Numbered from the stretch's first letter, positions 27,877 to 39,168 are shown. The stretch is 64,000 bases of DNA from Serratia rubidaea (GCA_901472405.1 LR590463.1:2170001-2234000); one strand, 5' to 3'. The notes: generated by a model not told the origin, from the sequence alone. A program made the numbers and translations.

Positions 27877-28977
27877 ATGAATAAGAAAAAATCTGCGCTG
27901 ATGTTGTTGATCGGGCTGGCGCTGGCCGGCTGCAGCGCCCAGCAGGGCGGCCACGTTTCCGCCGCGGCGGCAGACGCGCCGGCGGCCGCGCAGGGCGCGC
28001 CGCTGCAAAACAATGCGCGGCTGCAAAACAACGCGCTGGGCGAAGGGCTGTATGAAATGGCCCTGACGCCGGACGGGCAGGCGCTGTACGTCGCCAGCGC
28101 GCAGGGCTTTAAGGACGTGCAGGGCGGCGCGATCTATAAGCTGGATCCCGCCACGCTGAAGGTGCTGGGGATCACCCATACCGATCTGAAAAACTTCGGC
28201 GTAGCGATGGATCCGCAGGGCAAGACGCTGTATGTCACCAACTCGCTCGACGGCGGCGTCAGCGCGCTGGATATCGCCAGCGGCAAAATCACCGGCCGCC
28301 TGCTGTTCAGCGAGCGTAATGACAAGGGCTTCCCGTATGGCGCGCGTGAAATTCTCTGGCACGACGGCCGGCTGTTTATCGGCGGCGTGGCGGATCCCGG
28401 CGTGATTTGGGTGGTGGATGCCAAAACGCTGAAGCTGAAAAAGCGCATTAACAACGCCGGGAAGTGGGTGACCGGCCTGCACTATTCCGCACAGACCGGG
28501 CGCTTGTATGCCGCCAACGGCGGCGGCGAAATTCTGGTGATCAACCCGCACAGCTACGCGATTGAGCAGCGCTGGCGGCCGCTGGGGGAGAAGCCGGCGC
28601 TGCTGCTTAATCTGGCGGAAGATACGCGCGACGGCCGGCTGTTCGTTACCGACAACTCGAAAGCCAAAACCACGCTGGTGCTGGATATCCGCAGCGGCAA
28701 ACTGCTGAAGCAACTGGACAACGGCGATTCGCTGGCGGTCAAGTTTAACCCGCAGCGCCAGGAGCTGTACCTCACCCAGCGCGAATCGGGCAAATTGCTG
28801 ATCCTGGATGCGCACAGCTACGCGACAAAACGCAGCGTCAGCCTGCCGCCGCACCCGAACAGCCTGCTGCTGTCCGCCGACGGACAAACCCTGTACGTCA
28901 CGGTGAAGCAGGCGTTCAACAAAGACGGCTCCACCCAGGGGCCGGATAGCATCGTGCGGCTGCCGCTGAATCAATAA
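27877..28977 (+). CDS. YncE-like beta-propeller lipoprotein
   Basis: 366 residues, intact. Lipobox LALAGC near residues 15-20, then a Gln/Ala-rich linker and a seven-bladed YVTN-type propeller ('LTPDGQALYVASAQG', 'LDPATLKVLG', 'DPQGKTLYVTNSLDGGVSALDIASGKI', 'VVDAKTLKLKKRI', 'FNPQRQELYLTQRESGKLLILDAHSY'). Start ATG 27877 follows AGAGGG. YncE of E. coli is Fur-regulated, is also partnered with a TonB receptor gene, and is periplasmic rather than a lipoprotein. Here it lies between two TonB receptors, probably co-transcribed with fhuE and ended by the terminator at 28985. Its molecular role is not known. Confidence 0.8.
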   Translation: MNKKKSALMLLIGLALAGCSAQQGGHVSAAAADAPAAAQGAPLQNNARLQNNALGEGLYEMALTPDGQALYVASAQGFKDVQGGAIYKLDPATLKVLGITHTDLKNFGVAMDPQGKTLYVTNSLDGGVSALDIASGKITGRLLFSERNDKGFPYGAREILWHDGRLFIGGVADPGVIWVVDAKTLKLKKRINNAGKWVTGLHYSAQTGRLYAANGGGEILVINPHSYAIEQRWRPLGEKPALLLNLAEDTRDGRLFVTDNSKAKTTLVLDIRSGKLLKQLDNGDSLAVKFNPQRQELYLTQRESGKLLILDAHSYATKRSVSLPPHPNSLLLSADGQTLYVTVKQAFNKDGSTQGPDSIVRLPLNQ

Positions 28978-28984
28978 TCTTTCA

Positions 28985-29009
28985 GGCCCGCTGATGCGGG
29001 CCATTTTTT
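28985..29009 (+). terminator. Terminator after the fhuE-yncE-like unit
   Basis: GGCCCGC (28985-28991) pairs with GCGGGCC (28996-29002), followed by ATTTTTT. It separates the lipoprotein gene from the next receptor gene, which must have its own promoter or depend on readthrough. Confidence 0.85.
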
Positions 29010-29030
29010 GCTTACTTTGCTGAAACTATT

Positions 29031-31208
29031 ATGCACAACACCATATACGCTCAATGTTTGGGCAAAACGCTGTTGGCGCTGGCGATAGGCGCGCTGACCC
29101 AGGGCGTACAGGCGGCGCAGCCGCAGGAAGAGACGCTGGTCGTGCAGGGCGCGCGCGACGACGGCTTTACCCCCGGCGGTAACGATCCGCTGCCGGCCTA
29201 TCTGGACGGGCAGGTGGCCTATGGCGGTCGTCTGGGGATGCTGGGCGAGCAGCGGGCGATGGACGTGCCGTTCAACGTCATCAGCTACACCGCGAAAATG
29301 GCGCAGGACCGGCAGGCGAAGACCGTCAGCGAGGTGGTCAGCAATGACGCCGGCGTGCAGCCGGTGCAGGGCTACGGCAACTTTGCCGAAGGCTATCGCA
29401 TCCGCGGTTTCCAGCTGGACGGCGACGATCTGACCCTCGGCGGTCTGGCCGGCGTGCTGCCGCGTCAGGTGGTGGATATGGCGATGATCGACCGCGTCGA
29501 GATCTTTAAAGGGGCTAATTCGTTGGTTAACGGCGCCGCCTCGTCCGGCGTCGGCGGCATGATCAATCTGGAGCCGAAGCATGCGGAAGAGACGCCGCTG
29601 ACGCGGGTGGGCGTCGATTATACCTCGGCGTCGCAGCTTGGCGGTACGCTGGACGCCGGCCGCCGCTTTGGCGACGACGACCGCTTTGGCGCGCGGGTGA
29701 ATCTGGTGCACCGCGAAGGGGAAGCCGCGGTTGACGACAGTAAACTGCGCACCACCATGCTGTCGCTGGGGCTGGACTACCGCGGCGAGCGGCTGCGGGC
29801 CTCGCTGGATCTGGGCTACCAGAAGAAAAGCTTCCACGGCGGCACCATGGGCGTCAATATCAGCGGTATCGACAGCGTGCCGGCGGTGCCGGACAGCGGC
29901 CATAACTACAGCCAGCCTTGGGCCTACAGCGATATCGACAACCAGTTCGGCATGGCGCGCGCCGAATTCGATCTGAACGCCGCCTGGACGGCATACGCCG
30001 GCGTCGGTGGCCAGCACGGCCATGAAACCGGCGTCTACGGCGCGCCGAAGCTGCTGGACACCAGCGGCAACGCCACCATCGGCCGGCTGGATACCAACCG
30101 TATTATCGACGCATTCAGCGGGATGGCCGGCGTGCGCGGCAGGTTCGCCAGTGGGCCGATCACGCATCAGGTCAACGTGGGTTACTCCGCGCTGACCAAG
30201 CGCGATAAAACCGCCTGGCGCATGTCGACCAATAACCCGACCACCAATATTTACCATACCGATGAGGTGGCGATCCCCGAGAACAGCTACTTCGGCGGCA
30301 ACTACGACGATCCGCTGACCACCAGCCGTTCGCGCACGCAGGGTTGGCTGTTCAGCGATACGTTGGGGCTGCTGGACGACCGGCTGTTGCTGACCGTGGC
30401 GGCGCGTCATCAGAAAGTGGTGGTGCGCGATTATGATAACGCCAGCGGCGCGGAGCAGGCCGATTCGCGCTATAACGCCAGTCGCTGGATGCCGACCTAC
30501 GGCGTGGTGTACAAGCCATGGCGTCAGTTGTCGCTGTATGCCAACCATACTGAGGCCCTGCAGCCGGGCAGCATTGCGCCGCTGGGCGCCAGCAACTACG
30601 GCCAGAGCACCGGCGTGGCCCATTCGAAGCAGAACGAAGTGGGCGTGAAGGTGGATTTCGGCCGTATCGGCGGCGCGCTGGCGCTGTTTGAGATTAAAAA
30701 ACCGTCGGCGTTGCAGGATGACAGCGGACGCTACGGGCTGGACGGCGAACAGCGCAACCGCGGCGTCGAGCTGAACGTGTTCGGCGAGCCGCTGTACGGC
30801 CTGCGGCTGAACGGCAGTGCCACTTGGCTGCAGCCGACGCTGAGCAAAACCCAGAACGGCGTCAACGACGACCATGATGCGATCGGCGTACCGCGTTTCT
30901 ACGCGGTGGTGGGGGCCGAATACGATATCAAGCCGGTCGAGGGGCTGACCGCCACCGCGCGGCTGCGGCACTCCGGTTCGCAATATGCTGATGCCGCCAA
31001 CAGCAAGAAGCTTGACAGCTATACCACGCTGGATCTCGGAGTGCGCTACCGGCAGCGGCTTAATCAGGATCGCCATGAGATGGTGTGGCGCGTCGGGGTG
31101 GATAACGTGACCAATGAGAAGTATTGGTCAGGGGTTGAGGACACCGGCACCTACCTGTTCCAGGGCGATCCGCGCACGGTGAAAGTATCGGTAAGCTATG
31201 AGTTTTAA
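29031..31208 (+). CDS. TonB-dependent siderophore receptor (FcuA/FoxA-like group)
   Basis: 725 residues, intact. Signal peptide ending 'GVQAAQP', TonB-box-like 'EETLVVQGA', plug motifs 'RAMDVPFNVISYTAKMAQDRQAKTVSEVVSNDAGV', 'YRIRGFQLDGDDLTLGGLAG' and 'DRVEIFKGANSLVNGAASSGVGGMINLEPK', and a barrel ending in 'RTVKVSVSYEF'. 'FKGANSLVNGAASSGVGG' differs from the catecholate FepA pattern and fits the FcuA/hydroxamate-like group. The start is 22 nt after a terminator, with no strong Shine-Dalgarno. The substrate cannot be read from sequence. Being uninterrupted for 2.2 kb, it contrasts with the other two receptor genes. Confidence 0.8.
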   Translation: MHNTIYAQCLGKTLLALAIGALTQGVQAAQPQEETLVVQGARDDGFTPGGNDPLPAYLDGQVAYGGRLGMLGEQRAMDVPFNVISYTAKMAQDRQAKTVSEVVSNDAGVQPVQGYGNFAEGYRIRGFQLDGDDLTLGGLAGVLPRQVVDMAMIDRVEIFKGANSLVNGAASSGVGGMINLEPKHAEETPLTRVGVDYTSASQLGGTLDAGRRFGDDDRFGARVNLVHREGEAAVDDSKLRTTMLSLGLDYRGERLRASLDLGYQKKSFHGGTMGVNISGIDSVPAVPDSGHNYSQPWAYSDIDNQFGMARAEFDLNAAWTAYAGVGGQHGHETGVYGAPKLLDTSGNATIGRLDTNRIIDAFSGMAGVRGRFASGPITHQVNVGYSALTKRDKTAWRMSTNNPTTNIYHTDEVAIPENSYFGGNYDDPLTTSRSRTQGWLFSDTLGLLDDRLLLTVAARHQKVVVRDYDNASGAEQADSRYNASRWMPTYGVVYKPWRQLSLYANHTEALQPGSIAPLGASNYGQSTGVAHSKQNEVGVKVDFGRIGGALALFEIKKPSALQDDSGRYGLDGEQRNRGVELNVFGEPLYGLRLNGSATWLQPTLSKTQNGVNDDHDAIGVPRFYAVVGAEYDIKPVEGLTATARLRHSGSQYADAANSKKLDSYTTLDLGVRYRQRLNQDRHEMVWRVGVDNVTNEKYWSGVEDTGTYLFQGDPRTVKVSVSYEF

Positions 31209-31239
31209 GATGAAAGGGGGCTTAACGTCAGTGCGGTGG

Positions 31240-31480
31240 GTTAGGTGGCCCGGTAGCGACAGATTCGGGTGTTGACCTTCAGTGCGCGTCACGGGCTGTC
31301 GAACAAGGAACCTGAGACAGGGGCAACCGGACAGGGATGTCCGGTTGAGGTGGCACAGGCAGAACGTGCCTAAATGCGGGGGCCGGCGCCGCGTCTACGG
31401 CTCCGGCAATTGCCGTTCACTGCGGTGGCAGAGCAACAGCGGGCGTTGACGGCACCCGGCACTGATATAACTTACGTATG
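31240..31480. other. Structured intergenic segment with several stem-loops
   Basis: No ORF with support. It has a perfect 8-bp hairpin AACCGGAC/GTCCGGTT (31325-31332, 31339-31346), a 5-bp hairpin GGCAC/GTGCC (31352-31356, 31366-31370) and GC-rich complementary stretches to ~31430. It lies between convergent genes, the receptor and an AraC-type regulator. It could be a dispersed repeat or a structured RNA; not identified. Confidence 0.45.
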
Positions 31481-31493
31481 GATGAAAACCCGG

Positions 31494-31880
31494 TTAAGCG
31501 GCCTGCGGCAGCTGTTCATGCAGCGGCGGCGTCAGCGCGATCGGCAGCGCCGGTGAGCTGCGCAGCTCGGACGGGGTACAGCCGAAGCGCTTTTTAAACA
31601 TATAGCAAAAGTGCGACTGCGAGCCGAAGCCAAAATCAATGGCGATATCAAACAGGCTCTGCTCGGAAAAACGCAGCTTGCGCAGCGCGCCCATCAGCCG
31701 GCGTTCGCGGATGTAACGCCCCAGCGAATGGCCGGAAATCTCCTTAAAAACCTTCTGCATATACCAAAGCGAATAGCCGGAGTAGGCGGCGAGTTCGGGT
31801 AACTGAATGGCTCGGCCCAGATGGTTTTCTATCCAACGGCTGAGCTCCACGACAAGTGTTATATGAAGTTGTTCGGTCAT
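31494..31880 (-). CDS. AraC/XylS-family regulator, SoxS/MarA/TetD-size
   Basis: 128-residue single-domain AraC-type DNA-binding protein. Two helix-turn-helix motifs are visible: 'LPELAAYSGYSLWYMQKVFKEISG' and 'LFDIAIDFGFGSQSHFCYMFKKRFGCTPSELR', the second being the AraC signature. The frame is open a further 77 codons upstream, but the ATG at 31880 (MTEQLHITLVVELSRWIE) aligns with SoxS/MarA/TetD starts. Such small activators usually control stress, efflux or porin regulons. Location between an iron-receptor gene and aroH gives no firm hint of target. Confidence 0.8.
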   Translation of the reverse strand: MTEQLHITLVVELSRWIENHLGRAIQLPELAAYSGYSLWYMQKVFKEISGHSLGRYIRERRLMGALRKLRFSEQSLFDIAIDFGFGSQSHFCYMFKKRFGCTPSELRSSPALPIALTPPLHEQLPQAA

Positions 31881-32041
31881 GTCGGCTGTCAAGGCTGATT
31901 GAAACAGTCCGCAGTATGCCTTAAACCTCGGTGGGGGATTTATCGTAAAAATGGGGTCGGGGAAAAAAATGCGCCGCGCCGGCGTAAGGTGCAAGACGCT
32001 GTCGCGGCAGGCCGGGGCGCTAAACCCCGGCCGGGGGCGGG

Positions 32042-33088
32042 TCAGAAGCGGGTATCCACCGCGTCCGCCAGCATCGCCAGCAGCTGTTCGCTGTCCGACC
32101 AGCTGAGGCATGGGTCGGTGATGGACTGGCCATAGGTCAGCGGCTGGCCGGCGACGATTTTCTGCGTGCCTTCCAGCAGGAAGCTTTCCGCCATCACCCC
32201 GGCGACGGCGGAGGAGCCGGCGCGGATCTGTTGGCAGACGTCCTCGGCCACGTCCAGCTGGCGGCGGTGCAGCTTCTGGCAGTTGCCGTGGCTGAAGTCG
32301 ATCACCAGCTGCTCCGGCAGGTCGAACTCGCGCAGGCTGTCGCAGGCGGCGGCGATATCCGTGGCGTGGTAGTTCGGCGTTTTGCCGCCGCGCATAATGA
32401 TATGGCCGTACGGGTTGCCGCTGGTCTGGTAGATGGTCATCTGGCCGCTTTTATCCGGCGACAGGAACATATGGCCGGCGCGCGAGGCGCGGATGGCGTC
32501 GATGGCGATGCGGGTGTTGCCGTCGGTGCCGTTTTTGAAGCCGACCGGGCAGGAGAGCGCCGAGGCCATCTCACGGTGGATCTGGCTTTCGGTGGTGCGC
32601 GCGCCGATGGCGCCCCAGCTGATCAGGTCGGCAATATACTGGCCGATCACCATATCGAGAAATTCGGTGGCGGTCGGCAGGCCGAGCTGGTTGACGTCCA
32701 GCAGCAGCTTGCGCGCCATTTCAATGCCGCGGTTGACCTGGTAGCTGCCGTCCAGCGACGGGTCGGAGATCAGGCCTTTCCAGCCCACTACGGTGCGCGG
32801 CTTCTCAAAGTAGGTGCGCATCACGATTTCCAGCCGATCCTGGTAGCGTTCGCGCATGGCGTTCAGGCGGCCGGCGTAGTCCAGCGCGGCGTCGATGTCG
32901 TGAATCGAGCAGGGGCCGATCACCACCAGCAGGCGTTTATCTTCCCCTGACAGGATGCGTTCGATACGTTTACGTGACGCTGTCACGTTAGCGGCAACCG
33001 CCGTGGAAATCGGCAGCTTGTCCGCAAGCGTTTGCGGCGTAACCAGGCTGTCGATGCGCGTGGTCCGCAGTTCATCTGTTTTGTGCAT
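32042..33088 (-). CDS. aroH: DAHP synthase, tryptophan-sensitive type (AroH)
   Basis: Condenses PEP and erythrose-4-phosphate, the first step of the shikimate pathway; the product also leads to DHB. 348 residues from ATG 33088 (MHKTDELRTTRIDSLVTP), which is the AroH-type N-terminus. Class I motifs: 'VVIGPCSIHD', 'MRTYFEKPRTVVGWKGLISDP', 'GFKNGTDGN', 'DFSHGN', ending 'SITDPCLSW...AVDTRF'. Intact. The longer frame to 33148 is not needed. Its position beside ppsR matches E. coli. I see no TrpR-operator-like GTACTAGTT upstream. Confidence 0.93.
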   Translation of the reverse strand: MHKTDELRTTRIDSLVTPQTLADKLPISTAVAANVTASRKRIERILSGEDKRLLVVIGPCSIHDIDAALDYAGRLNAMRERYQDRLEIVMRTYFEKPRTVVGWKGLISDPSLDGSYQVNRGIEMARKLLLDVNQLGLPTATEFLDMVIGQYIADLISWGAIGARTTESQIHREMASALSCPVGFKNGTDGNTRIAIDAIRASRAGHMFLSPDKSGQMTIYQTSGNPYGHIIMRGGKTPNYHATDIAAACDSLREFDLPEQLVIDFSHGNCQKLHRRQLDVAEDVCQQIRAGSSAVAGVMAESFLLEGTQKIVAGQPLTYGQSITDPCLSWSDSEQLLAMLADAVDTRF

Positions 33089-33207
33089 GTCGTTCTCTGA
33101 ATCTGTTTTTCTTCTACGGCGGGAGTACCGGGAAGTGATGACGATCACAATAACGCAAAAGCAGCTGATTTCAACCGTACAAAATGAGATTTATTGACCT
33201 GACACGG

Positions 33208-33240
33208 CAAAAAAAATGCGTGGCGTACCGTCACGCCGCT
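33208..33240 (-). terminator. Probable terminator of ppsR
   Basis: A GC-rich inverted repeat (GCGTG.../...CACGC, 33218-33236) followed on the minus strand by a run of eight T (33209-33216). A second stem, TCACGCCG/CGGCGTGA (33231-33252), overlaps it. Confidence 0.5.
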
Positions 33241-33266
33241 CACGCGGCGTGAGCGAAGCGGCACGA

Positions 33267-34090
33267 TCAGAACATGCGACGGCTCATGCCGAGGATATCG
33301 AGGATTTTGGTGGAAATCTCCTCCACCGAATAGTTGGTGCTGTTGAGGTAGCGGATCTGGTTTTTGCGGAACAGCGCCTCCACCTCGGCAATCTCCATCC
33401 GGCACTGGCGCAGCGAGGCGTAGCGGCTGTTTTCCCGCCGCTCTTCGCGGATGGCGGCCAGCCGTTCCGGATCGATGGTCAGGCCGAACAGTTTATGCTG
33501 GAAGGGTTTCAGCGCCGCCGGCAGCTGCAGGTTGTCCATATCGTCGGCGATAAACGGGTAGTTGGCGGCGCGGATGCCGAACTGCATCGCCAGATAGAGG
33601 CTGGTGGGGGTTTTACCGCAGCGGGAGACGCCCAGCAGGATCACCTGCGCCTGATCGAGATTGCGCAGCGAGATGCCGTCGTCGTGCGCCAGGGTGTAGT
33701 CGATGGCGGCGATGCGCGCGTCATATTTGCCCAGGTTGCTGGCGGTCAGGCCGTGGGTGCGGTTCGGCACCGGCGTCGGATCGACATTCAGCTCCTGCTG
33801 CAGCGGGCCGACCAGCGCTTGCACGATATCCTGGCAAAAGCCTTCGCTCTGCACGATCACCTGACGCACTTCCGGCGAAATAATCGAATAGAACACCAGC
33901 GGGCGTTCGCCGGTCTGCTGGTAAATGGCGTTGATCTGCTGGCTGACGGCGCGCGCCCGCGCTTCGGTTTCGACAAACGGGAGCGAATAGGTGGTCGCCG
34001 TGACCGGAAACTGCGACAGCACCGCATGGCCCAATACCTCTGCGGTAATGGCGGTGCCGTCCGAAATATAGAAAACGCTTCTTTCCACCC
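33267..34090 (-). CDS. ppsR: PEP synthase regulatory protein (bifunctional kinase/pyrophosphorylase)
   Basis: DUF299-family enzyme that inactivates PpsA by ADP-dependent phosphorylation and reactivates it by Pi-dependent dephosphorylation. '[24 protein letters not shown]', P-loop '[15 protein letters not shown]', and C-terminal '[25 protein letters not shown]'. The frame is open to 34382. GTG at 34090 with AAGGAG 6-7 nt upstream gives 274 residues, the family length. An upstream ATG at 34157 with TGGAG is a weaker alternative that would add 22 residues. It is divergent from ppsA, as in E. coli. Confidence 0.92.
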
Positions 34091-34157
34091 GTGACTCCTT
34101 AATTGAGAAACAGTAATCCTGCTGCTGCGGCAATAGCGCTGCCTGAAGGTTAAGCAT

Positions 34158-34720
34158 AATGGGCTCCAGATGATTCGGCGGTAAAGAGGCTAACAAAAAA
34201 AGTGTGACGACAAGAGACGCTTGCTCAGGGAATGGGCAGCGGCGGGGCAAAATAGGAATAATCGGCAGCCGATTGCCGTCTGAAACCCTTTTTCTGTTTT
34301 TATGAAATATTAATCCTGGCCGCAAAGAGGGCGCGGGGGCGGAAAAGCGAGCTTCCTCGCGTCGGCGGGGGCAGTTTTTCAATTTAAAGTTTAAATATTA
34401 TGTAATTTATTGAAATAAAACGCGCTTGACCAAAAAGGGAACGATACCACGCGTAATATTTCACTTGGGTAATACTCTTAAAATCCATTTTCTTCATTGG
34501 GTTGAACGATTCACCTTTCCATTTCTCATGAATGATTGTGCTAGTCTGGTTACGCTCAAACCAACGAGCAGTTAACGCAATTGAAGTAGGCTGCGCTCAG
34601 GCCCCATAAGCGATGAGCAACGCGAAATAACCGGCCCGGCATTTATGTCGGCAGGGTGCTCAGCCGATGCGCAGCCTAAAGTCCGTCTATACCCTACTGA
34701 TAGCAATAAGGATTGTCTCG
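34158..34720. other. ppsR-ppsA divergent intergenic region
   Basis: About 560 nt. It holds the start region of ppsR, the Cra-type operator at 34502-34515, and a ~200-nt GC-mixed ppsA leader with short complementary segments (around 34629-34655). No supported ORF on either strand. Confidence 0.6.
34502..34515 (-). promoter_or_regulatory. Cra (FruR) operator upstream of ppsA
   Basis: The minus strand reads GGTGAATCGTTCAA, matching the Cra consensus RSTGAAWCSNTHHW at every position. Cra activates ppsA in E. coli. It lies about 205 nt before the ppsA ATG, so an upstream promoter and a long leader are implied. Confidence 0.7.
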
Positions 34721-37100
<2,380 letters not shown>

Positions 37101-37130
37101 GCCATTTTAATTAAATTAAGAATAATGCCA

Positions 37131-37157
37131 TAGCCGCAACTTTGTTGCGGCTATTTT
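37131..37157 (+). terminator. ppsA terminator
   Basis: Perfect 10-bp stem TAGCCGCAAC/GTTGCGGCTA with a TTT loop, followed by TTTTATT. Confidence 0.88.
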
Positions 37158-37211
37158 ATTTCCGAATGTAACTTGGCTGGGGTGAGAAAATAATGGCGTT
37201 GAAAAATAGAA

Positions 37212-37322
37212 TAAAAAAAAGCCCATCATAAAGATGGGCAAAGACTACACACAGCAATTCATATGTATGGCATTACATTGTTCGGAAACTTGCTTGGCTT
37301 CAGCGAGTTAAAGTAAGATATG
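37212..37322 (-). ncRNA. rprA: RprA small regulatory RNA
   Basis: Hfq-dependent sRNA that activates rpoS translation in E. coli and is under RcsB control. The minus strand carries GAATTGCTGTGTGTAGTC followed by TTTGCCCATC, identical to the 3' half of E. coli RprA. The terminator stem GCCCATC/GATGGGC then runs into eight T. The site between ppsA and ydiK matches the E. coli locus. The 5' half, which in E. coli pairs with the rpoS leader, is clearly different (contains AAGCAAGTTTCCGAAC). The 5' end is estimated from a TAGTAT -10 hexamer (37329-37334). Confidence 0.87.
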
Positions 37323-37357
37323 GCAATGATACTAAGCACTTAGCGCGATTTAGTCAT

Positions 37358-37371
37358 TAAGATTTGTCCTA
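37358..37371 (-). promoter_or_regulatory. Candidate RcsB box of rprA
   Basis: TAAGATTTGTCCTA (minus strand TAGGACAAATCTTA) resembles RcsB boxes of rprA/osmC type and abuts the expected -35 position of the promoter whose -10 is TAGTAT at 37329-37334. Confidence 0.5.
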
Positions 37372-37570
37372 ATAATTGAAATTTGAATCATTAAATGCCT
37401 ATTTTTTTTTCTTATTTAGCGCAATGGAACATGTATTCTTTCAGCATGTTTATTAACGTGACGTTCGGTGTGACAAAATAGGTTTTATATTAATACGGAT
37501 TGGCCTGAGGGGGGGGGAATGAGATTAATGCTGTCAATGCGCCTGCCCATTGCGGGCAGGCGCGATTGAA

Positions 37571-38672
37571 TTACATCTCTTCCAAATCTTTGGCGACTTC
37601 TTCCAGGTCGGCGGTCGGCTCCGGCGTTTCGTTCATCCAGGCGGTGAGCAGACGGTAGGAGACGGCCAGCACCACCGGACCGATAAACAGCCCGATCATG
37701 CCGAAGGCCAGCAGGCCGCCGATGACGCCGGACAGAATCAGCACCATCGGCAAATCGGCGCCCATACGGATCAGGATCGGCCGCAGGAAGTTGTCCAGCG
37801 TGCCCACCACGCAGCTCCAGACCAGCAGCACGGTGCCCCAGGTGGTGTCGCCGCTCCAGTAGAGCCAGATAATGGCCGGCACCAGCACCGGCAGGGGGCC
37901 GAGCTGCGCGACGCAGAAGATAAAACATCAGCACCGCCAGCAGCACCGCCGCCGGAATGCCGGCGATCGCCAGCCCGATGCCGCCCAGCACCGACTGCAC
38001 CAGCGCGGTGACCACCACGCCCAACGCCACGGCGCGGATCGCCTGGCCGCCCAGCAGCACGGCGGCGTCGCCGCGCTCGGCGCCCAGGCGCACGGCGAAG
38101 TGGCGGATACCCAGCGCCACCTGTTCACCACGGGCGTACAGCAGCGCGCTGAACAGCACCATCAGCGAACAGTGCATCAGGAAGCGGCCGATATGCGCCG
38201 CCTGCGAAGCGAACCAGGTCGCGGTGCGGCCGAAGTAGGGCTGAACCTTGGCGATCAGCGCGCCGCCGCCGCTTTGGATCAGCGTGTGGTAGCTGTCATA
38301 CAGCTTGTCGCCGATCATCGGCACCGCATGCAGCCAGGCCAGATCGGGAATATGTACCTTGCCCGGCGTGCTGGCCCAGGCGACCAGCGGCGCGCTGTTG
38401 TCCACCACGCTGTTAACCAGCAGCGCAATCGGCATTACGAACAGCAGCACCAGCAGCAGCGTCATCACCAGCACCGCCAGCGAGCGTCGTCCCCAGAGCA
38501 GCTTCTGCAGTTTCAGCAGCACCGGCCAGGTGGCGATCACCACCATGCCGGCCCAGGCAAAGCCGAGTATAAAGGGCTGCACCACCCAGAAGCAGGCGAT
38601 GATCATAATGGCAATAAACAGCACGCCAAAAATTAGCCTTGGTAAATCGTAACGAGGTTGTGGGAGTGTCAT
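37571..38672 (-). CDS. ydiK: AI-2E/PerM-family transporter YdiK, one frameshift near 37910
   Basis: Inner-membrane protein of the AI-2 exporter-like/PerM superfamily with about eight hydrophobic segments. N-terminal 'YDLPRLIFGVLFIAIMIIACFWVVQPFILGFAWAGMVVIATWPVLLKLQ', middle 'HCSLMVLFSALLYARGEQV', then a frame break near 37915. The conserved C-terminal portion 'VGTLDNFLRPILIRMGADLPMVLILSGVIGGLLAFGMIGLFIGPVVLAVSY' reads on to a stop at 37571. It is downstream of rprA in the minus-strand order, as in E. coli. The transported substrate is not known. Confidence 0.88.
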
Positions 38673-38947
38673 GAAAGGCTCTCATCCTATGGTTGGTAGT
38701 ACCCGCCCGCCAGCGCATGACGGGGGATAGATTCCGTTGTTCCCATTAATCATGATGCATTTTGGTTAAATTTCACAGAGAGACAGATAATTAATACTGA
38801 TGAGAGTGCCATCGAGGGGAAGTGGAATACCTGCTCTGGCGTACCGCCTTTTTGGCGACGACGATGTTTTATCCGATCCGGCAAGCGTTTGCCTAAAGGT
38901 GGCCCGTTCCGCTTGTTTTTCCTGAATATCCATTTCAATATGTCGTG

Positions 38948-39073
38948 TATGCCCGTCATACTTCCAGTTACAGACGTGTTGGCTACGTTCAGTCAGCCGA
39001 TCGCTTGCCGCAGCAAGCTCAGCGGAACTCCTTCTCTTGCCGCCTTCCTGTAACTCGAACTATGCAGGGCATA
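38948..39073. repeat. Palindromic ~126-bp intergenic repeat (MITE-like)
   Basis: The ends are imperfect inverted repeats: TATGCCCGTCATACTTCCAG at the left and, on the other strand of the right end, TATGCCCTGCATAGTTCGAG, both continuing into TTACAG. The interior contains GTTGGCTACGTTCAGTCAGC and TCTCTTGCCGCCTTCC. I recognise this pattern as a dispersed intergenic element of Serratia/Yersinia genomes; that is from memory. It lies 96 nt upstream of ydiJ. The remaining part of the ydiK-ydiJ gap (38673-38947) shows no supported gene. Confidence 0.7.
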
Positions 39074-39168
39074 GATAGCGATAACAAAAATTTAGGGCAG
39101 GCCCGCGACGGACCTGATTCCGCGTTTATCAGCGCATAAAAACGAGACGGACAGGGTCTACAAAAGCA

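Noticed and set aside
28971..31076. 701-codon minus-strand ORF opposite the third receptor
   Set aside because: Antisense shadow; the plus-strand receptor has signal peptide, plug motifs and C-terminal Phe.
33089..33190. TrpR operator upstream of aroH
   Set aside because: No sequence near the GTACTAGTT-type consensus was found.
38750..38959. 69-codon minus-strand ORF in the ydiK-ydiJ gap
   Set aside because: Overlaps the left edge of the palindromic repeat, basic low-information composition, no ribosome site.
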